DNA of 64,000 nt from CATQHS01 sp963422655 (GTDB taxonomy: Bacteria; Actinomycetota; Acidimicrobiia; Acidimicrobiales; Aldehydirespiratoraceae). The number at the start of each line of letters is the position of its first letter. Positions within the stretch are counted from its first letter, which is position 1. The stretch is from contig OY730440.1 of NCBI GenBank assembly GCA_963422655.1, positions 496,001-560,000 of the forward strand, read 5' to 3'. The notes under the pieces were generated by a model, which was given only the letters and a program-made list of their open reading frames with translations, was not told where the DNA came from and searched no databases. Below, piece after piece: positions 52,709 through 60,898 of this stretch. The translations under genes and the position numbers were made by a program.

Positions 52709-53869
52709 CTAGGCCAGGGTGGGCATGCACAAACCGTCGAGCTCGGTGATCTCGATGCGGTCGCGGTTCTCCCATGTAACTTCGTTGGCGGGGTCCACCC
52801 GGAGCTTGAACTCCCGGAAGCTCATCTCCAGCGCGTCGAAGGCGACCAGACGGCCTCGCAGCGGTTCGCCTATTCCCAGGATCAACTTGACAGCTTCCAG
52901 GGCCTGGATGGTGCCGACGATGCCGGGAAGCACGCCGAGCACGCCGGCCTCGGCGCAACTGGGGGCCATCTCCGGAGGCGGAGCCTCCGGCAGCATGTCA
53001 CGGTAGGTCGGGCCGCCTCGCGGATCGAACACGGTGACCTGACCCTCGAAACGGAAGATCGATCCGTGCACGACCGGGATGCCCAGCTTCACCGAGGCGT
53101 CGTTGAGCAGGTAACGGCTCGGGAAGTTGTCGGCCCCGTCCACGATCACGTCGTAACCCGGCAGGATGTCCATGATGTTGTCGGCTCCGAGCCGCGTGTC
53201 GTAGGTGACGACGTCCACGTCGGGATTGAGAGCGGTGAGGGTCTTCTTGGCCGAGTCGACCTTGCGCTCACCCACCCGGTAGACGTCGTGGAGGATCTGG
53301 CGTTGCAAGTTGGACTCGTCGACCACGTCCATGTCGACGATGCCAAGGGTGCCGACGCCGGCGGCGGCCAGATACATGGCAGCCGGGGAGCCGAGGCCAC
53401 CGGCCCCCAGCAACAGGACCCTGGCTTCGAGCAGGGCGAGCTGACCCTCCTCACCCACCTCGGGTACGAGCAGGTGCCGCTGGTAACGGTTGCGCTGCTC
53501 GGGGGTGAGGGTGGGGGGCCGGCTCCAGGCTCGTCCCTCGTCTTTCCATTTGTTGAAGCCTCCGTCCATGGAGACCACATCGGTGTACCCGAGCTCGCCC
53601 AGGGTCACCGCTGCGAAGGCCGAGCGCGCCCCGCCTGCACACATCACCACCAGCGGGGTGGACCGATCCGGTACCCGGTTCTCGACACCGGACTCGAGCT
53701 GACCCCGGGGGATGTGGATCGACCCCGCGATGGTGCCCTGCTCGTACTCGTCGGGCTCGCGCACATCGAGAAGGGTCCACCCCTCAGCCAGGAGCTCTGA
53801 GCCGCCGACCGTGTCAACTTCTCGGATCTGGGTCTTGGCATTCTGCAAAAGGTCACGGAAACTGGCCAT
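52709..53869 (-). CDS. Rhodanese-ThiF/MoeB family sulfur-carrier adenylyltransferase
   Basis: 386 residues from ATG 53869, preceded by AGGG; a TTG two codons upstream is weaker. Residues ~1-105 are a rhodanese domain with TLLDVREPDEYEQGTIAGS and active-site loop VVMCAGGARSAFA. Residues ~125-386 are an E1-like domain: RYQRHLLVPEVGEEGQ, VLLLGAGGLGSPAAMYLAAA, DESNLQRQI and DGADNFPSRYLLND. It adenylates and thiolates a small sulfur carrier for molybdopterin, thiamine or cysteine synthesis. In MoeZ the rhodanese is C-terminal; here it is N-terminal. The zinc CxxC pairs of classical MoeB were not seen. Confidence 0.9.
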   Translation of the reverse strand: MASFRDLLQNAKTQIREVDTVGGSELLAEGWTLLDVREPDEYEQGTIAGSIHIPRGQLESGVENRVPDRSTPLVVMCAGGARSAFAAVTLGELGYTDVVSMDGGFNKWKDEGRAWSRPPTLTPEQRNRYQRHLLVPEVGEEGQLALLEARVLLLGAGGLGSPAAMYLAAAGVGTLGIVDMDVVDESNLQRQILHDVYRVGERKVDSAKKTLTALNPDVDVVTYDTRLGADNIMDILPGYDVIVDGADNFPSRYLLNDASVKLGIPVVHGSIFRFEGQVTVFDPRGGPTYRDMLPEAPPPEMAPSCAEAGVLGVLPGIVGTIQALEAVKLILGIGEPLRGRLVAFDALEMSFREFKLRVDPANEVTWENRDRIEITELDGLCMPTLA

Positions 53870-53908
53870 GACCAAACCCTACCTACCTTGTCAGGATTTC
53901 GCACCTGC

Positions 53909-53933
53909 GGAGCAGCCGGGGCCTCCCCGCTCC
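53909..53933. terminator. GC-rich hairpin downstream of the sirtuin gene
   Basis: GGAGC-AGCC-GGGG-CCT-CCCC-GCTCC can form a 9-bp stem with a 4-nt bulge. It lies in the 102-bp gap after the sirtuin stop (minus strand) and before the rhodanese-ThiF gene. There is no U-tract, so terminator function is only a possibility. Confidence 0.25.
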
Positions 53934-53971
53934 GAAACCAGGTCTTCTGGCGCCGCCTGCTTCCGGGGCGC

Positions 53972-54739
53972 TCAGGGCTCGGTCATCCCCACGATCACCG
54001 GCAGAACGGCACCGATCGACCCCGGCACCACCACGTCGGCCAAGGCATCGAGCTCAGTCGGCTCGGCGTTCACGATTATCACCCTGGCGCCGCTGCGAGC
54101 GGCAATGGGCACGGTCTGGTTGACGGGGAACACCGCCAGCGAGGTGCCCACGGCCAAGAAGACGTCGCAGGAGGCGGCGGCCCGCTCGGCCCGAGCCAGG
54201 TCGGCGGCATCGAGGCTCTGACCGAACGAGACGGTGGCCGACTTCAGGATCCCGCCGCAGTCCGGGCATCCGGGGTCGGCTTCCCCGGCCCGTACTCGAT
54301 CCAGCACCGCCTCCATCGGGGCCCGGTAGCTGCAGAACAGACACTGGGCCTTGCGGGTGGTGCCGTGTATCTCCACAACCAGGTTCGGGTCGTTACCGGC
54401 CCGCTGGTGGAGCTCGTCGACGTTCTGGGTAACGAGCAGATGCAGTTTTGCCTGTCGTTCGAGATCGACTAGAGCTTCGTGACCGCGGTTGGGTTCGACG
54501 TCGGCCCACAGCGAGCCCTCGGCTCGAAGGGCCCAGTTGCGCTTTCGGACTTCGGGATCCGATACGTACACCTCTATGTCGGAGGCTCGTTCGGCCTGGG
54601 GATCCCGAGTCCAGAGGCCCTGGGGTCCCCGGAAATCGGGGAGGCCGCTCTCGGTGGAGATGCCGGCTCCGGTCAGCACGGTGACGCGCCGGGACTCCTG
54701 CACCAACCGCCGAGCCTCTCGCAGCACCGGAGAGATCAT
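53972..54739 (-). CDS. NAD-dependent protein deacylase (sirtuin)
   Basis: 255 residues. VTVLTGAGISTESGLPDFRG binds NAD, LLVTQNVDELHQRAG and VEIHGTT (catalytic His) follow, and QCLFCSY with CPDCGG gives a four-cysteine zinc site. VFLAVGTSLAVFPVN and VIIVNAEPTELD close the Rossmann fold. It removes acyl groups from lysines of enzymes such as acyl-CoA synthetases. Divergent from the unknown gene at 54850. Confidence 0.95.
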   Translation of the reverse strand: MISPVLREARRLVQESRRVTVLTGAGISTESGLPDFRGPQGLWTRDPQAERASDIEVYVSDPEVRKRNWALRAEGSLWADVEPNRGHEALVDLERQAKLHLLVTQNVDELHQRAGNDPNLVVEIHGTTRKAQCLFCSYRAPMEAVLDRVRAGEADPGCPDCGGILKSATVSFGQSLDAADLARAERAAASCDVFLAVGTSLAVFPVNQTVPIAARSGARVIIVNAEPTELDALADVVVPGSIGAVLPVIVGMTEP

Positions 54740-54775
54740 GGTGACAGCCTAGGCGAAAGAAGTTTCAAAATCGAT

Positions 54776-54805
54776 TTGACAGAAAATGCATGAAAAGGCT
54801 AGAAA
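54776..54805 (+). promoter_or_regulatory. Sigma70-like promoter of the 54850 gene
   Basis: A perfect -35 TTGACA at 54776-54781, an 18-bp spacer and TAGAAA at 54800-54805 lie in a markedly AT-rich patch. This fits a vegetative promoter with a short leader before the ATG at 54850. It argues against the upstream ATG at 54790, which falls inside the promoter. Confidence 0.6.
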
Positions 54806-54849
54806 TACACAGCCTTCCCTCGGAACCTCCGCTTTTCGGGAGAACGCTG

Positions 54850-55491
54850 ATGGAATCTTCAACCCTGACAACCACCACAACCACAACCAAGACCGGCTGC
54901 AGCGAGTTCTACCTCGTCCCTTGGGTGGACAACCCTGACGGCAGGACCGGCCACGATCCCCGTTCGTCCTATGTCGAGCACTTCTGGCTCGGAACGCTCG
55001 GGCCTTCCACCACCTGGTTCCTGCGCTACTGCGCCAACGAGCTCGACGGTGTCACTGGCGCTGTCATCGAGCTGAGCGAAGTGGCGGCTGTGCTGGGGAT
55101 AGGGCACCGAGGTGGTGCCAACAGCCCCATGAGTCGGGCGGTGGCCCGGGCCTGCCGGTTCGGAGCCGCCCGACTGGACGGTCCGGGCACGCTGGCGGTC
55201 CGCAGGCGGCTCCCCACTCTCGACCGGCGCCAACTCAAGCGCCTTCCCGCCACCGTCCAGCGCCGTCACGAGATATTCGTCATGGCCGAAGCCGATACCG
55301 CCGACGATGTCGATCAGCAGCGACGGAAGGCCCGCCGGCTGGCTCTGAGCCTGATCGACTGCGGCGACCGCTACGACGACGCCGAGCTCCAACTCGGTCG
55401 ATGGCGATTCCATCCCGCCATAGCGGCTGAGGCGGTCAGATGGGCTTGGGCCCGCCACAACGGCGATCCGACCCTTACGGCGACGGCATGA
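54850..55491 (+). CDS. Conserved hypothetical protein, possible winged-helix-like
   Basis: 213 residues from ATG 54850, with GGGAG 7 nt upstream. A Thr-rich N-terminus (about residues 5-14) precedes LVPWVDNPDGRTGHDPRSSY and HFWLGTLGPSTTWFLRYCAN. A helical segment, VIELSEVAAVLGIGHRGG, resembles a helix-turn-helix; a strongly basic stretch (LAVRRRLPTLDRRQLKRLPA) and an acidic/helical end follow. I do not recognise a characterised family. The HTH-like and basic features suggest nucleic-acid binding, as a guess. It is monocistronic, with its own promoter, facing pepA across a 38-bp gap. Confidence 0.75.
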   Translation: MESSTLTTTTTTTKTGCSEFYLVPWVDNPDGRTGHDPRSSYVEHFWLGTLGPSTTWFLRYCANELDGVTGAVIELSEVAAVLGIGHRGGANSPMSRAVARACRFGAARLDGPGTLAVRRRLPTLDRRQLKRLPATVQRRHEIFVMAEADTADDVDQQRRKARRLALSLIDCGDRYDDAELQLGRWRFHPAIAAEAVRWAWARHNGDPTLTATA

Positions 55492-55529
55492 GTGCGCAAC
55501 CGGCAACGATCCGGGTCCGCCCGGTCCAC

Positions 55530-56972
55530 CTAGGAGGGACGGGTGAACCCAGCGGCGAGCTCTACCAGAGTGCGCACCCCGAATCCGGTTCCGCCCTTGA
55601 CCATCTCACCGTCGACGGCGTCGGAGAACGCCGGTCCGGCGATGTCGAGGTGAGCCCAGGCGATACCGTCGGCCACGAACTGCTTCAGGATGAGGGCGGC
55701 GGTGAGCGCCCCGCCATGGGCACCGCCCAGGTTCTTCATGTCGGCTACGTCGGATTCGAACTGGCTCTCGTAGTCGCCCGGCAGCGGCAGGGGCCACACC
55801 CGCTCCCCTGCAGCCGTGGCCGCGGCCTGGATCTGGGCGATCCAAGCCTCGTCGTTGCCCATGAGCCCGGCGATCCTGGGCCCCAGAGCCACCATGCAGG
55901 CCCCGGTGAGAGTGGCCAAGTCGACAATGGCGTCGGGTTTGGCCTCCGACGCCAAGGACAAGGCATCGGCCAGGATCAACCGGCCCTCGGCATCGGTGTT
56001 GACCACCTCGATGGTCTTGCCGTTGCGGATGGTCAAGACGTCACCGGGCCGGGTGGCGTCACCGCCCAACATGTTGTCGGTCATGGGCAGGAAGGCCCGC
56101 ACCTCGACGGTGAGGGCCAAGCCGCCGATCACAGACATGGCGCCGATCACCGCGGCGGCGCCGCTCATGTCCATCTTCATGGCCAACATGCCCGCTGCCG
56201 TCTTGATGTTCAGACCGCCGGCGTCGAAGGTGACCCCCTTGCCCACCAAGGCCAGCATGGCGGTGGCCTCGCCTTCGGGCCGGTAGGTGAGCTCTACGAA
56301 CCGAGCAGGGTTGGTGCTGCCCCGGTTGACGCCGAGCAGCCCGCCCAGTTTCTGCCGTGCGATCTCGGCCTCGGTCCACACCTTCACTCCCAGACCGGCC
56401 TCGCGTCCGATCTCGGCCGCCCTGTCAGCCAGCGCCGGCGCCGTCAGTGAGCCACCCGGTTCGTTGACCAGATCCCGAGCCAGGCACTGGCCGGTGGCAA
56501 TGGCCATTCCCCGTTTCAGCTCGTTACCGGCACCGACTCCGGCGCTTCCGGCCACGTCCACCCGCCGCAGCTCCGGTTTGGTCGGGTTGGACTTGAGGGC
56601 CGAAAAGCTGTACCCGCCCAGCACCACCCCTTCGGCCAGAGCCTGGCGAACCCCAGTGGTAGCGGAGCCGCCGGCCGGCAGTTCTACCCCGACCCGGCCG
56701 TAGCGGGAACAGGCCCGAGCCAGGACAGCGCCGGCCCGGCGAAACGATCTGTGATCGATCTCGGATTCGGATCCCAGCCCCACCAGGGCTCGGCTGCGAG
56801 CCCCTTCGGGCCAGATGTGGACCTGATCGGCCTTGCCTTCGAACCCGGCTCCTTTCAGTGGTCGGGGGTCGATACCGTCGATCCCGGCCTCGATGGCCTC
56901 GACGGTGACCAGCGAGATGGTGACCTCGGCTGACTCGGGTAAAGACCTCACCGCATGCAGAGCTACGACCAT
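55530..56972 (-). CDS. pepA: Leucyl aminopeptidase (M17)
   Basis: 480 residues from ATG 56972; the frame is open further upstream into the LigD-type gene, so the shorter start is preferred. The C-terminal M17 domain has VGKGVTFDAGGLNIK (Lys and Asp metal ligands), MKMDMSGAAAVIGAM, NTDAEGRLILADAL (the family signature) and DLATLTGACMVALG. The N-terminal 170 residues are the variable macro-like domain. It removes N-terminal amino acids in the cytosol. Lies downstream of ligD and ku on the same strand. Confidence 0.95.
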   Translation of the reverse strand: MVVALHAVRSLPESAEVTISLVTVEAIEAGIDGIDPRPLKGAGFEGKADQVHIWPEGARSRALVGLGSESEIDHRSFRRAGAVLARACSRYGRVGVELPAGGSATTGVRQALAEGVVLGGYSFSALKSNPTKPELRRVDVAGSAGVGAGNELKRGMAIATGQCLARDLVNEPGGSLTAPALADRAAEIGREAGLGVKVWTEAEIARQKLGGLLGVNRGSTNPARFVELTYRPEGEATAMLALVGKGVTFDAGGLNIKTAAGMLAMKMDMSGAAAVIGAMSVIGGLALTVEVRAFLPMTDNMLGGDATRPGDVLTIRNGKTIEVVNTDAEGRLILADALSLASEAKPDAIVDLATLTGACMVALGPRIAGLMGNDEAWIAQIQAAATAAGERVWPLPLPGDYESQFESDVADMKNLGGAHGGALTAALILKQFVADGIAWAHLDIAGPAFSDAVDGEMVKGGTGFGVRTLVELAAGFTRPS

Positions 56973-56994
56973 GGGCCCCGATGCTACCAACCTC

Positions 56995-57903
56995 TCAGCT
57001 CCGAGGCCGGGGTAACTCTTGGCGCCCGGTGAGGGTGGGGGCGAACAGGTCACCCATCTGGTCCACTCGCTCGATCACCTCGCCAGCGGTGAAGGCCAGC
57101 GGCTCCCCGTCGGCGCCATCGGTCACCTCGGCCCAGGTGAGGGGGGTCGAGACGGTGGGTCGGTCCCCGGCCCGCAGGGAGTAGGCAGCGATGGTCGTCT
57201 TGTAGCGGGCGTTCTGGCTCCAGTCGATGAATACCCGGCCCGACCGCAGGCTTCGTTTCATCATCGAGGTCACCAACTCGGGGTGGTTGCGTTCCAAGAG
57301 CTGGGCCACGGCGTGGGCAAAAGAAGCGGAGTGGTCGTGGCCATGGCCGGTATCGAGAGGCACGTAGAGCTGGAGTCCCTTGCGGCCCGACGTCTTGGCG
57401 AAGGATTCGAGGCCGGCCGCGGCGAGCACAGCCCGTATCTCCAGCGCCACCCGGCAGCACTCCACGATGGTGGCCGGCTTGCCGGGGTCGAGGTCGAACA
57501 CGACCATGGTGGGGGTGTCGATGTCGGCGCAGCGGGCCATGGGCGCATGGATCTCCAGGGCGGCCAGGTTGGCCGACCAGGCCAGAGCCGCCGTCGAGTC
57601 GAGCCGACAGTAGTGAATCCGGGCGCCCCGGTCACCCGGCCCCGGGCAGGTGCCGACCCAATCCGGGCGGTGCGACGGGCATCGTTTCTCGAAGAAAGAG
57701 TTGCCGGTCACCCCGTCGGGCCAGCGCCGCAAGGTGATGCCGCGGTCGCCGACATGAGCCAACATCACCGGCGCGATGCGCACGTAGTAGTCGATCACCT
57801 GGGCTTTGGTGAACCCGACCAGCGGGTACATGACCTTGTCGAGATTGCCGACCGACAGCCGGCGGCCGTCCACGGTCACCGGCGTGCGCGCGGGATCGAC
57901 CAC
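56995..57903 (-). CDS. ligD: Stand-alone LigD-type NHEJ polymerase (AEP superfamily)
   Basis: 302 residues from GTG 57903. LDKVMYPLVGFTKAQVIDYY, GITLRRWPDGVTGNSFFEK, VVFDLDPG (catalytic Asp pair), FAKTSGRKGLQLYVPLDTG and FIDWSQNARYKTTIAAYSLR match the LigD polymerase domain. Ligase and nuclease domains are absent, so this is the PolD-like single-domain form. It adds ribo- or deoxynucleotides at break ends during Ku-dependent joining. It lies 46 bp downstream of ku, in one operon with pepA. A separate ATP-dependent ligase should exist elsewhere. Confidence 0.93.
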   Translation of the reverse strand: MVDPARTPVTVDGRRLSVGNLDKVMYPLVGFTKAQVIDYYVRIAPVMLAHVGDRGITLRRWPDGVTGNSFFEKRCPSHRPDWVGTCPGPGDRGARIHYCRLDSTAALAWSANLAALEIHAPMARCADIDTPTMVVFDLDPGKPATIVECCRVALEIRAVLAAAGLESFAKTSGRKGLQLYVPLDTGHGHDHSASFAHAVAQLLERNHPELVTSMMKRSLRSGRVFIDWSQNARYKTTIAAYSLRAGDRPTVSTPLTWAEVTDGADGEPLAFTAGEVIERVDQMGDLFAPTLTGRQELPRPRS

Positions 57904-57949
57904 ATCCTGAAACTACCGGACGCACTCAGGCTGGAAGTGGCGGGTTGGG

Positions 57950-58792
57950 TCAGGCTGATCTCTCGACCGGTTCGGACACTCGACCCGCGGTCGGATGGCG
58001 ACCCCTGGCCCTGGTGGCTGCGGCCACCGACTTCTCCAGCGCCGCCATGAGGTCCACCACCTTGTCGGAAGTAACGACCGGGGCTGCCACCACCTCCTCG
58101 GCGGCACCGGACGCTTTGCGTTCGATCAGCTCCAGCACGGCCGTCCGGTAGGTGTCGGTGTGGCGGGCCGGGTCGAAATCGGCTTCCAGGGTGGCGATGA
58201 GCTGGCTGGCCATGACTTGCTCGCGCTCGTTCAGCTCGATGTCGGCCAAGTGCTCGAATCCGTCGATCTCGGATGCGGCCACGATCTCGTCGCCGTACAC
58301 CATCGTCGACAACAGCAGCCGGCCGTCACGGGCCCGGACCGCGCCCAGGTGCTGCTTGGACCGCATGACGAAATGGCAGATGCCCACCTTGCCCGCCTCT
58401 TGCATAGCCGCAGCCAGCAGCTTGTAGGGCTTGGCCGTAGCCGGTTCGGGAACGAGGTGGTAGGCGTTGTCGTAGAAGATCGGGTCGATATCGGCCAAAT
58501 CCACGAACTCGTCGATGTCGATACTGCGAGACGCTCCGGGAGCGACGGCGGCCAGATCGGCCTCGGTGACGGTCACGTAGTTGCCCGAAGGCAGTTCGTA
58601 ACCCTTCACGATCCGTTGGGCCGGAACCTCGGAGCCATCGGCACCCGACACTCGCTTCTGACGGATCCTGGCCCCGGTTTCGGAATCGATCTGGTTGAAC
58701 CGCACCGTCTTGCGGCTGATGGCGCTGTGGAGACGGACCGGGATGGTGACAAGGCCGAAGCTGATCGATCCGCTCCAGATCGCTCTGGGCAT
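57950..58792 (-). CDS. ku: Ku protein (non-homologous end joining)
   Basis: 280 residues from ATG 58792 with a strong AGGAGG upstream. MPRAIWSGSISFGLVTIPVR is the standard bacterial Ku start; VRFNQIDSETGARIRQKRV, YELPSGNYVTVTEADLAA, FVMRSKQHLGAVRARDGRLL and LIATLEADFDPARHTDTYR follow. Ku rings bind double-strand ends and recruit LigD-type enzymes. The short C-terminal tail is basic. First gene of ku-ligD-pepA. Confidence 0.95.
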   Translation of the reverse strand: MPRAIWSGSISFGLVTIPVRLHSAISRKTVRFNQIDSETGARIRQKRVSGADGSEVPAQRIVKGYELPSGNYVTVTEADLAAVAPGASRSIDIDEFVDLADIDPIFYDNAYHLVPEPATAKPYKLLAAAMQEAGKVGICHFVMRSKQHLGAVRARDGRLLLSTMVYGDEIVAASEIDGFEHLADIELNEREQVMASQLIATLEADFDPARHTDTYRTAVLELIERKASGAAEEVVAAPVVTSDKVVDLMAALEKSVAAATRARGRHPTAGRVSEPVERSA

Positions 58793-58905
58793 GGCGTGCC
58801 TCCTGAACGGGTGTGAACCAGGTGAACGCACCCGTCGGTGACACACCCACTGGTGCTGCTGGCTCTCCGCGCCGCCTCTGGAGATTCTAGGGGCCTCCGG
58901 AGACT

Positions 58906-59661
58906 CTAGGGCGCGAGCAGGACCCGAGCTACCAGGTCCTGGCCGAAGGCGGTGACGATGGCCAGGTACATCAGGCCCGTCGTAGCCATCACCGCCGGGT
59001 AGCCCCGTTCGCGCAGGGTGGCATCAGCCGCGACCACCAAGCCGAGGGTGGCGACCACGCAGGCCGCCCAGAACCACCCCAACAAGCCGCCGTAACCGTC
59101 GTCGATGGTTCCGTCGAGCACTGACACCATCCCGGTCGGCCACACCATGACCGCCGTCTCCAGCGGCCACAACCAAGCGGTGGCCCTCACCAGCTCCAGG
59201 ATCGGCCGGCGCGACAGGCTGGGCTGGACCAGATGCCAGTGACCCAGCAACATGGCGCCGGTCACCGCTCCGAAGAACAACGACCCCACTACGGCCCGGG
59301 CCACCGACAGCGGGACCGGATCACCCGCCGCTACCGCGCCCAGAACCACCGCGACCAGACCGACACCGGCCACGGCCAAGTCGAGCCCGGGCACTGGCGG
59401 GGCCGACGACCGCCGGACCACAGACCAGACCAAGACGGTGAGCCCGGCGGCGGCGAAAAGCATGGTGGCCGCCTCGCGTGTCCAAGTGGGCTCGCCAGCC
59501 AGACCGACCCCCAGCGATCCGGCCGCCAGGGCCAGACCCAGCCCCCGTTGCAGCCAGCCGTACCCGGCGCCGACTTCACGCTGCCGGGTTGCCACCCACA
59601 ACAACAACCATCCCCCCGCCGCCCACTGGACCAGCACCGTGGCGGCGTCGAGCCGGATCAT
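58906..59661 (-). CDS. Six- to seven-helix membrane protein, unknown function
   Basis: 251 residues. Hydrophobic segments include VQWAAGGWLLLWVATRQ, LGLALAAGSLGVGLAG, ATMLFAAAGLTVLVWSVV, LAVAGVGLVAVVLGAVAAG, WFWAACVVATLGLVVAADAT and AVMATTGLMYLAIVTAFG. HWHLVQPSLSRRPILELVRA is a conserved-looking loop. No signature motif was recognised. Separated from ku by about 110 bp; function cannot be inferred. Confidence 0.75.
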   Translation of the reverse strand: MIRLDAATVLVQWAAGGWLLLWVATRQREVGAGYGWLQRGLGLALAAGSLGVGLAGEPTWTREAATMLFAAAGLTVLVWSVVRRSSAPPVPGLDLAVAGVGLVAVVLGAVAAGDPVPLSVARAVVGSLFFGAVTGAMLLGHWHLVQPSLSRRPILELVRATAWLWPLETAVMVWPTGMVSVLDGTIDDGYGGLLGWFWAACVVATLGLVVAADATLRERGYPAVMATTGLMYLAIVTAFGQDLVARVLLAP

Positions 59662-59752
59662 GGCCGGATCATCACGAGGTCATCTCGCCGCGGTCATCAC
59701 CCGATCATGCCGGGACGATCATCACCCGTTCATCCCGTTCATGCCGGGGCGA
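59662..59752. repeat. Short GATCATC/CATGCCGGG repeats in an intergenic gap
   Basis: This 91-bp gap holds several copies of GATCATCAC and two of CATGCCGGG, partly overlapping as near-palindromes. It separates the membrane protein start from the M24 peptidase stop. No promoter recognised. Confidence 0.5.
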
Positions 59753-60856
59753 TCAGGCCAGGACAGCAAGGTGGTGATCGACGGTGTTCATCGGGTCGGG
59801 CCCGGCTTCGGTGGCCACCACTATGTCCTCGATTCGAGCCCCCCACTGCCCGGGCACGTAGATACCGGGCTCGATGGAAAAAGCGTTGCCGACCACGATG
59901 GGAGCCTCGTTGCCGACACTGATGTAAGGCTCCTCGTGGGCCTCCACGCCGATCCCGTGCCCGGTGTGGTGAACGAAATACCGGCCGTAGCCGGCCGCTT
60001 CGATGATGGAGCGACCGGCGGCATCCACATCGCAGGCCGGGGTACCGACAGTGGCCGCTGCCACCGACGCGGCCTGGGCCTCCGACAGCACGTCATACAG
60101 CTCGCGGAACCGAGCCGAGGGAGGCCCGGTATGGACGCAGCGGGTGATGTCGGAGCAGTACCCCACCCCGTCGGCGCCGATCATGGTGCCGCCGAAGTCG
60201 CACAGCACCACCTCCCCGGCAGAGATGACCCGGTCCGACGGTTCGTGATGAGGGCTGGCCGCGTTGGGGCCGGCCGCCACGATGGCGAAGTTCACCCGAT
60301 GATGGCCCTCGACCAGGATCTGGCGGCTCAGCTCGGCCGACACCTCGGCTTCGGTACGGCCCACCAGCTCTATCTCACCGCCCTGGAGCCGGGCCGCGAC
60401 GCGATCGGCGGCCGCTCCCGCGGCCCGAAGCCGCTCGACCTCGGCCCAGTCCTTGACCGATCGGATCGGGCTGGTCACGTCGCTGGCCCGGCGCCATACC
60501 ACGGCCGGGAGATGCCGGCTGAGCTCGATAAGGAATCGGGCCCAGGTCTGATCCCCGATGGCGGCGGTGGCAGCCGAGCCGATCAGTCCAGCCACCAAGG
60601 CCACCGGATCGGTGGTCTCGGTCCAGGTGCGCAGCGTGAACACGTCGGGCCGTTCCACCACTCGAGGCGCCTCCAGTAGGGGAACCACCAAGGTGGCGTC
60701 GCCATCGGCGGGCACGACCAGCATGGTGAGCCGCTCCAATGCAATGGCCTCGTAGCCGCAGAAATAGGGCAGATCGGCTCCAACCGACAGCAACAGAACA
60801 TCGATGCCCCGGTCGATCATCTCGACGCGGGCTTGATCGAGCCGTTCGGCGAACAT
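59753..60856 (-). CDS. M24 family Xaa-Pro peptidase
   Basis: 367 residues. The N-terminal creatinase-like domain (~1-125) precedes a pita-bread fold carrying all five metal ligands: VLCDFGG (Asp), YCSDITRCVHTG (Asp), HHTGHGIGVEAHEEP (His), FSIEPGIYVPG (Glu) and GARIEDIVV (Glu). Likely an Xaa-Pro dipeptidase or aminopeptidase P-like enzyme in the cytosol; the exact specificity is not clear from sequence. It lies 42 bp downstream of the lipBA fusion on the same strand. Confidence 0.92.
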   Translation of the reverse strand: MFAERLDQARVEMIDRGIDVLLLSVGADLPYFCGYEAIALERLTMLVVPADGDATLVVPLLEAPRVVERPDVFTLRTWTETTDPVALVAGLIGSAATAAIGDQTWARFLIELSRHLPAVVWRRASDVTSPIRSVKDWAEVERLRAAGAAADRVAARLQGGEIELVGRTEAEVSAELSRQILVEGHHRVNFAIVAAGPNAASPHHEPSDRVISAGEVVLCDFGGTMIGADGVGYCSDITRCVHTGPPSARFRELYDVLSEAQAASVAAATVGTPACDVDAAGRSIIEAAGYGRYFVHHTGHGIGVEAHEEPYISVGNEAPIVVGNAFSIEPGIYVPGQWGARIEDIVVATEAGPDPMNTVDHHLAVLA

Positions 60857-60898
60857 CGAGCCAGCCTAGGGCCACACGCCGAGGCTTCGCCCGTGAGC

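Noticed and set aside
58875..58910. Two direct copies of GGAGA(T/C)TCTAGGG near the end of the membrane-protein gene
   Set aside because: Only two short copies; no element or regulatory meaning could be supported.
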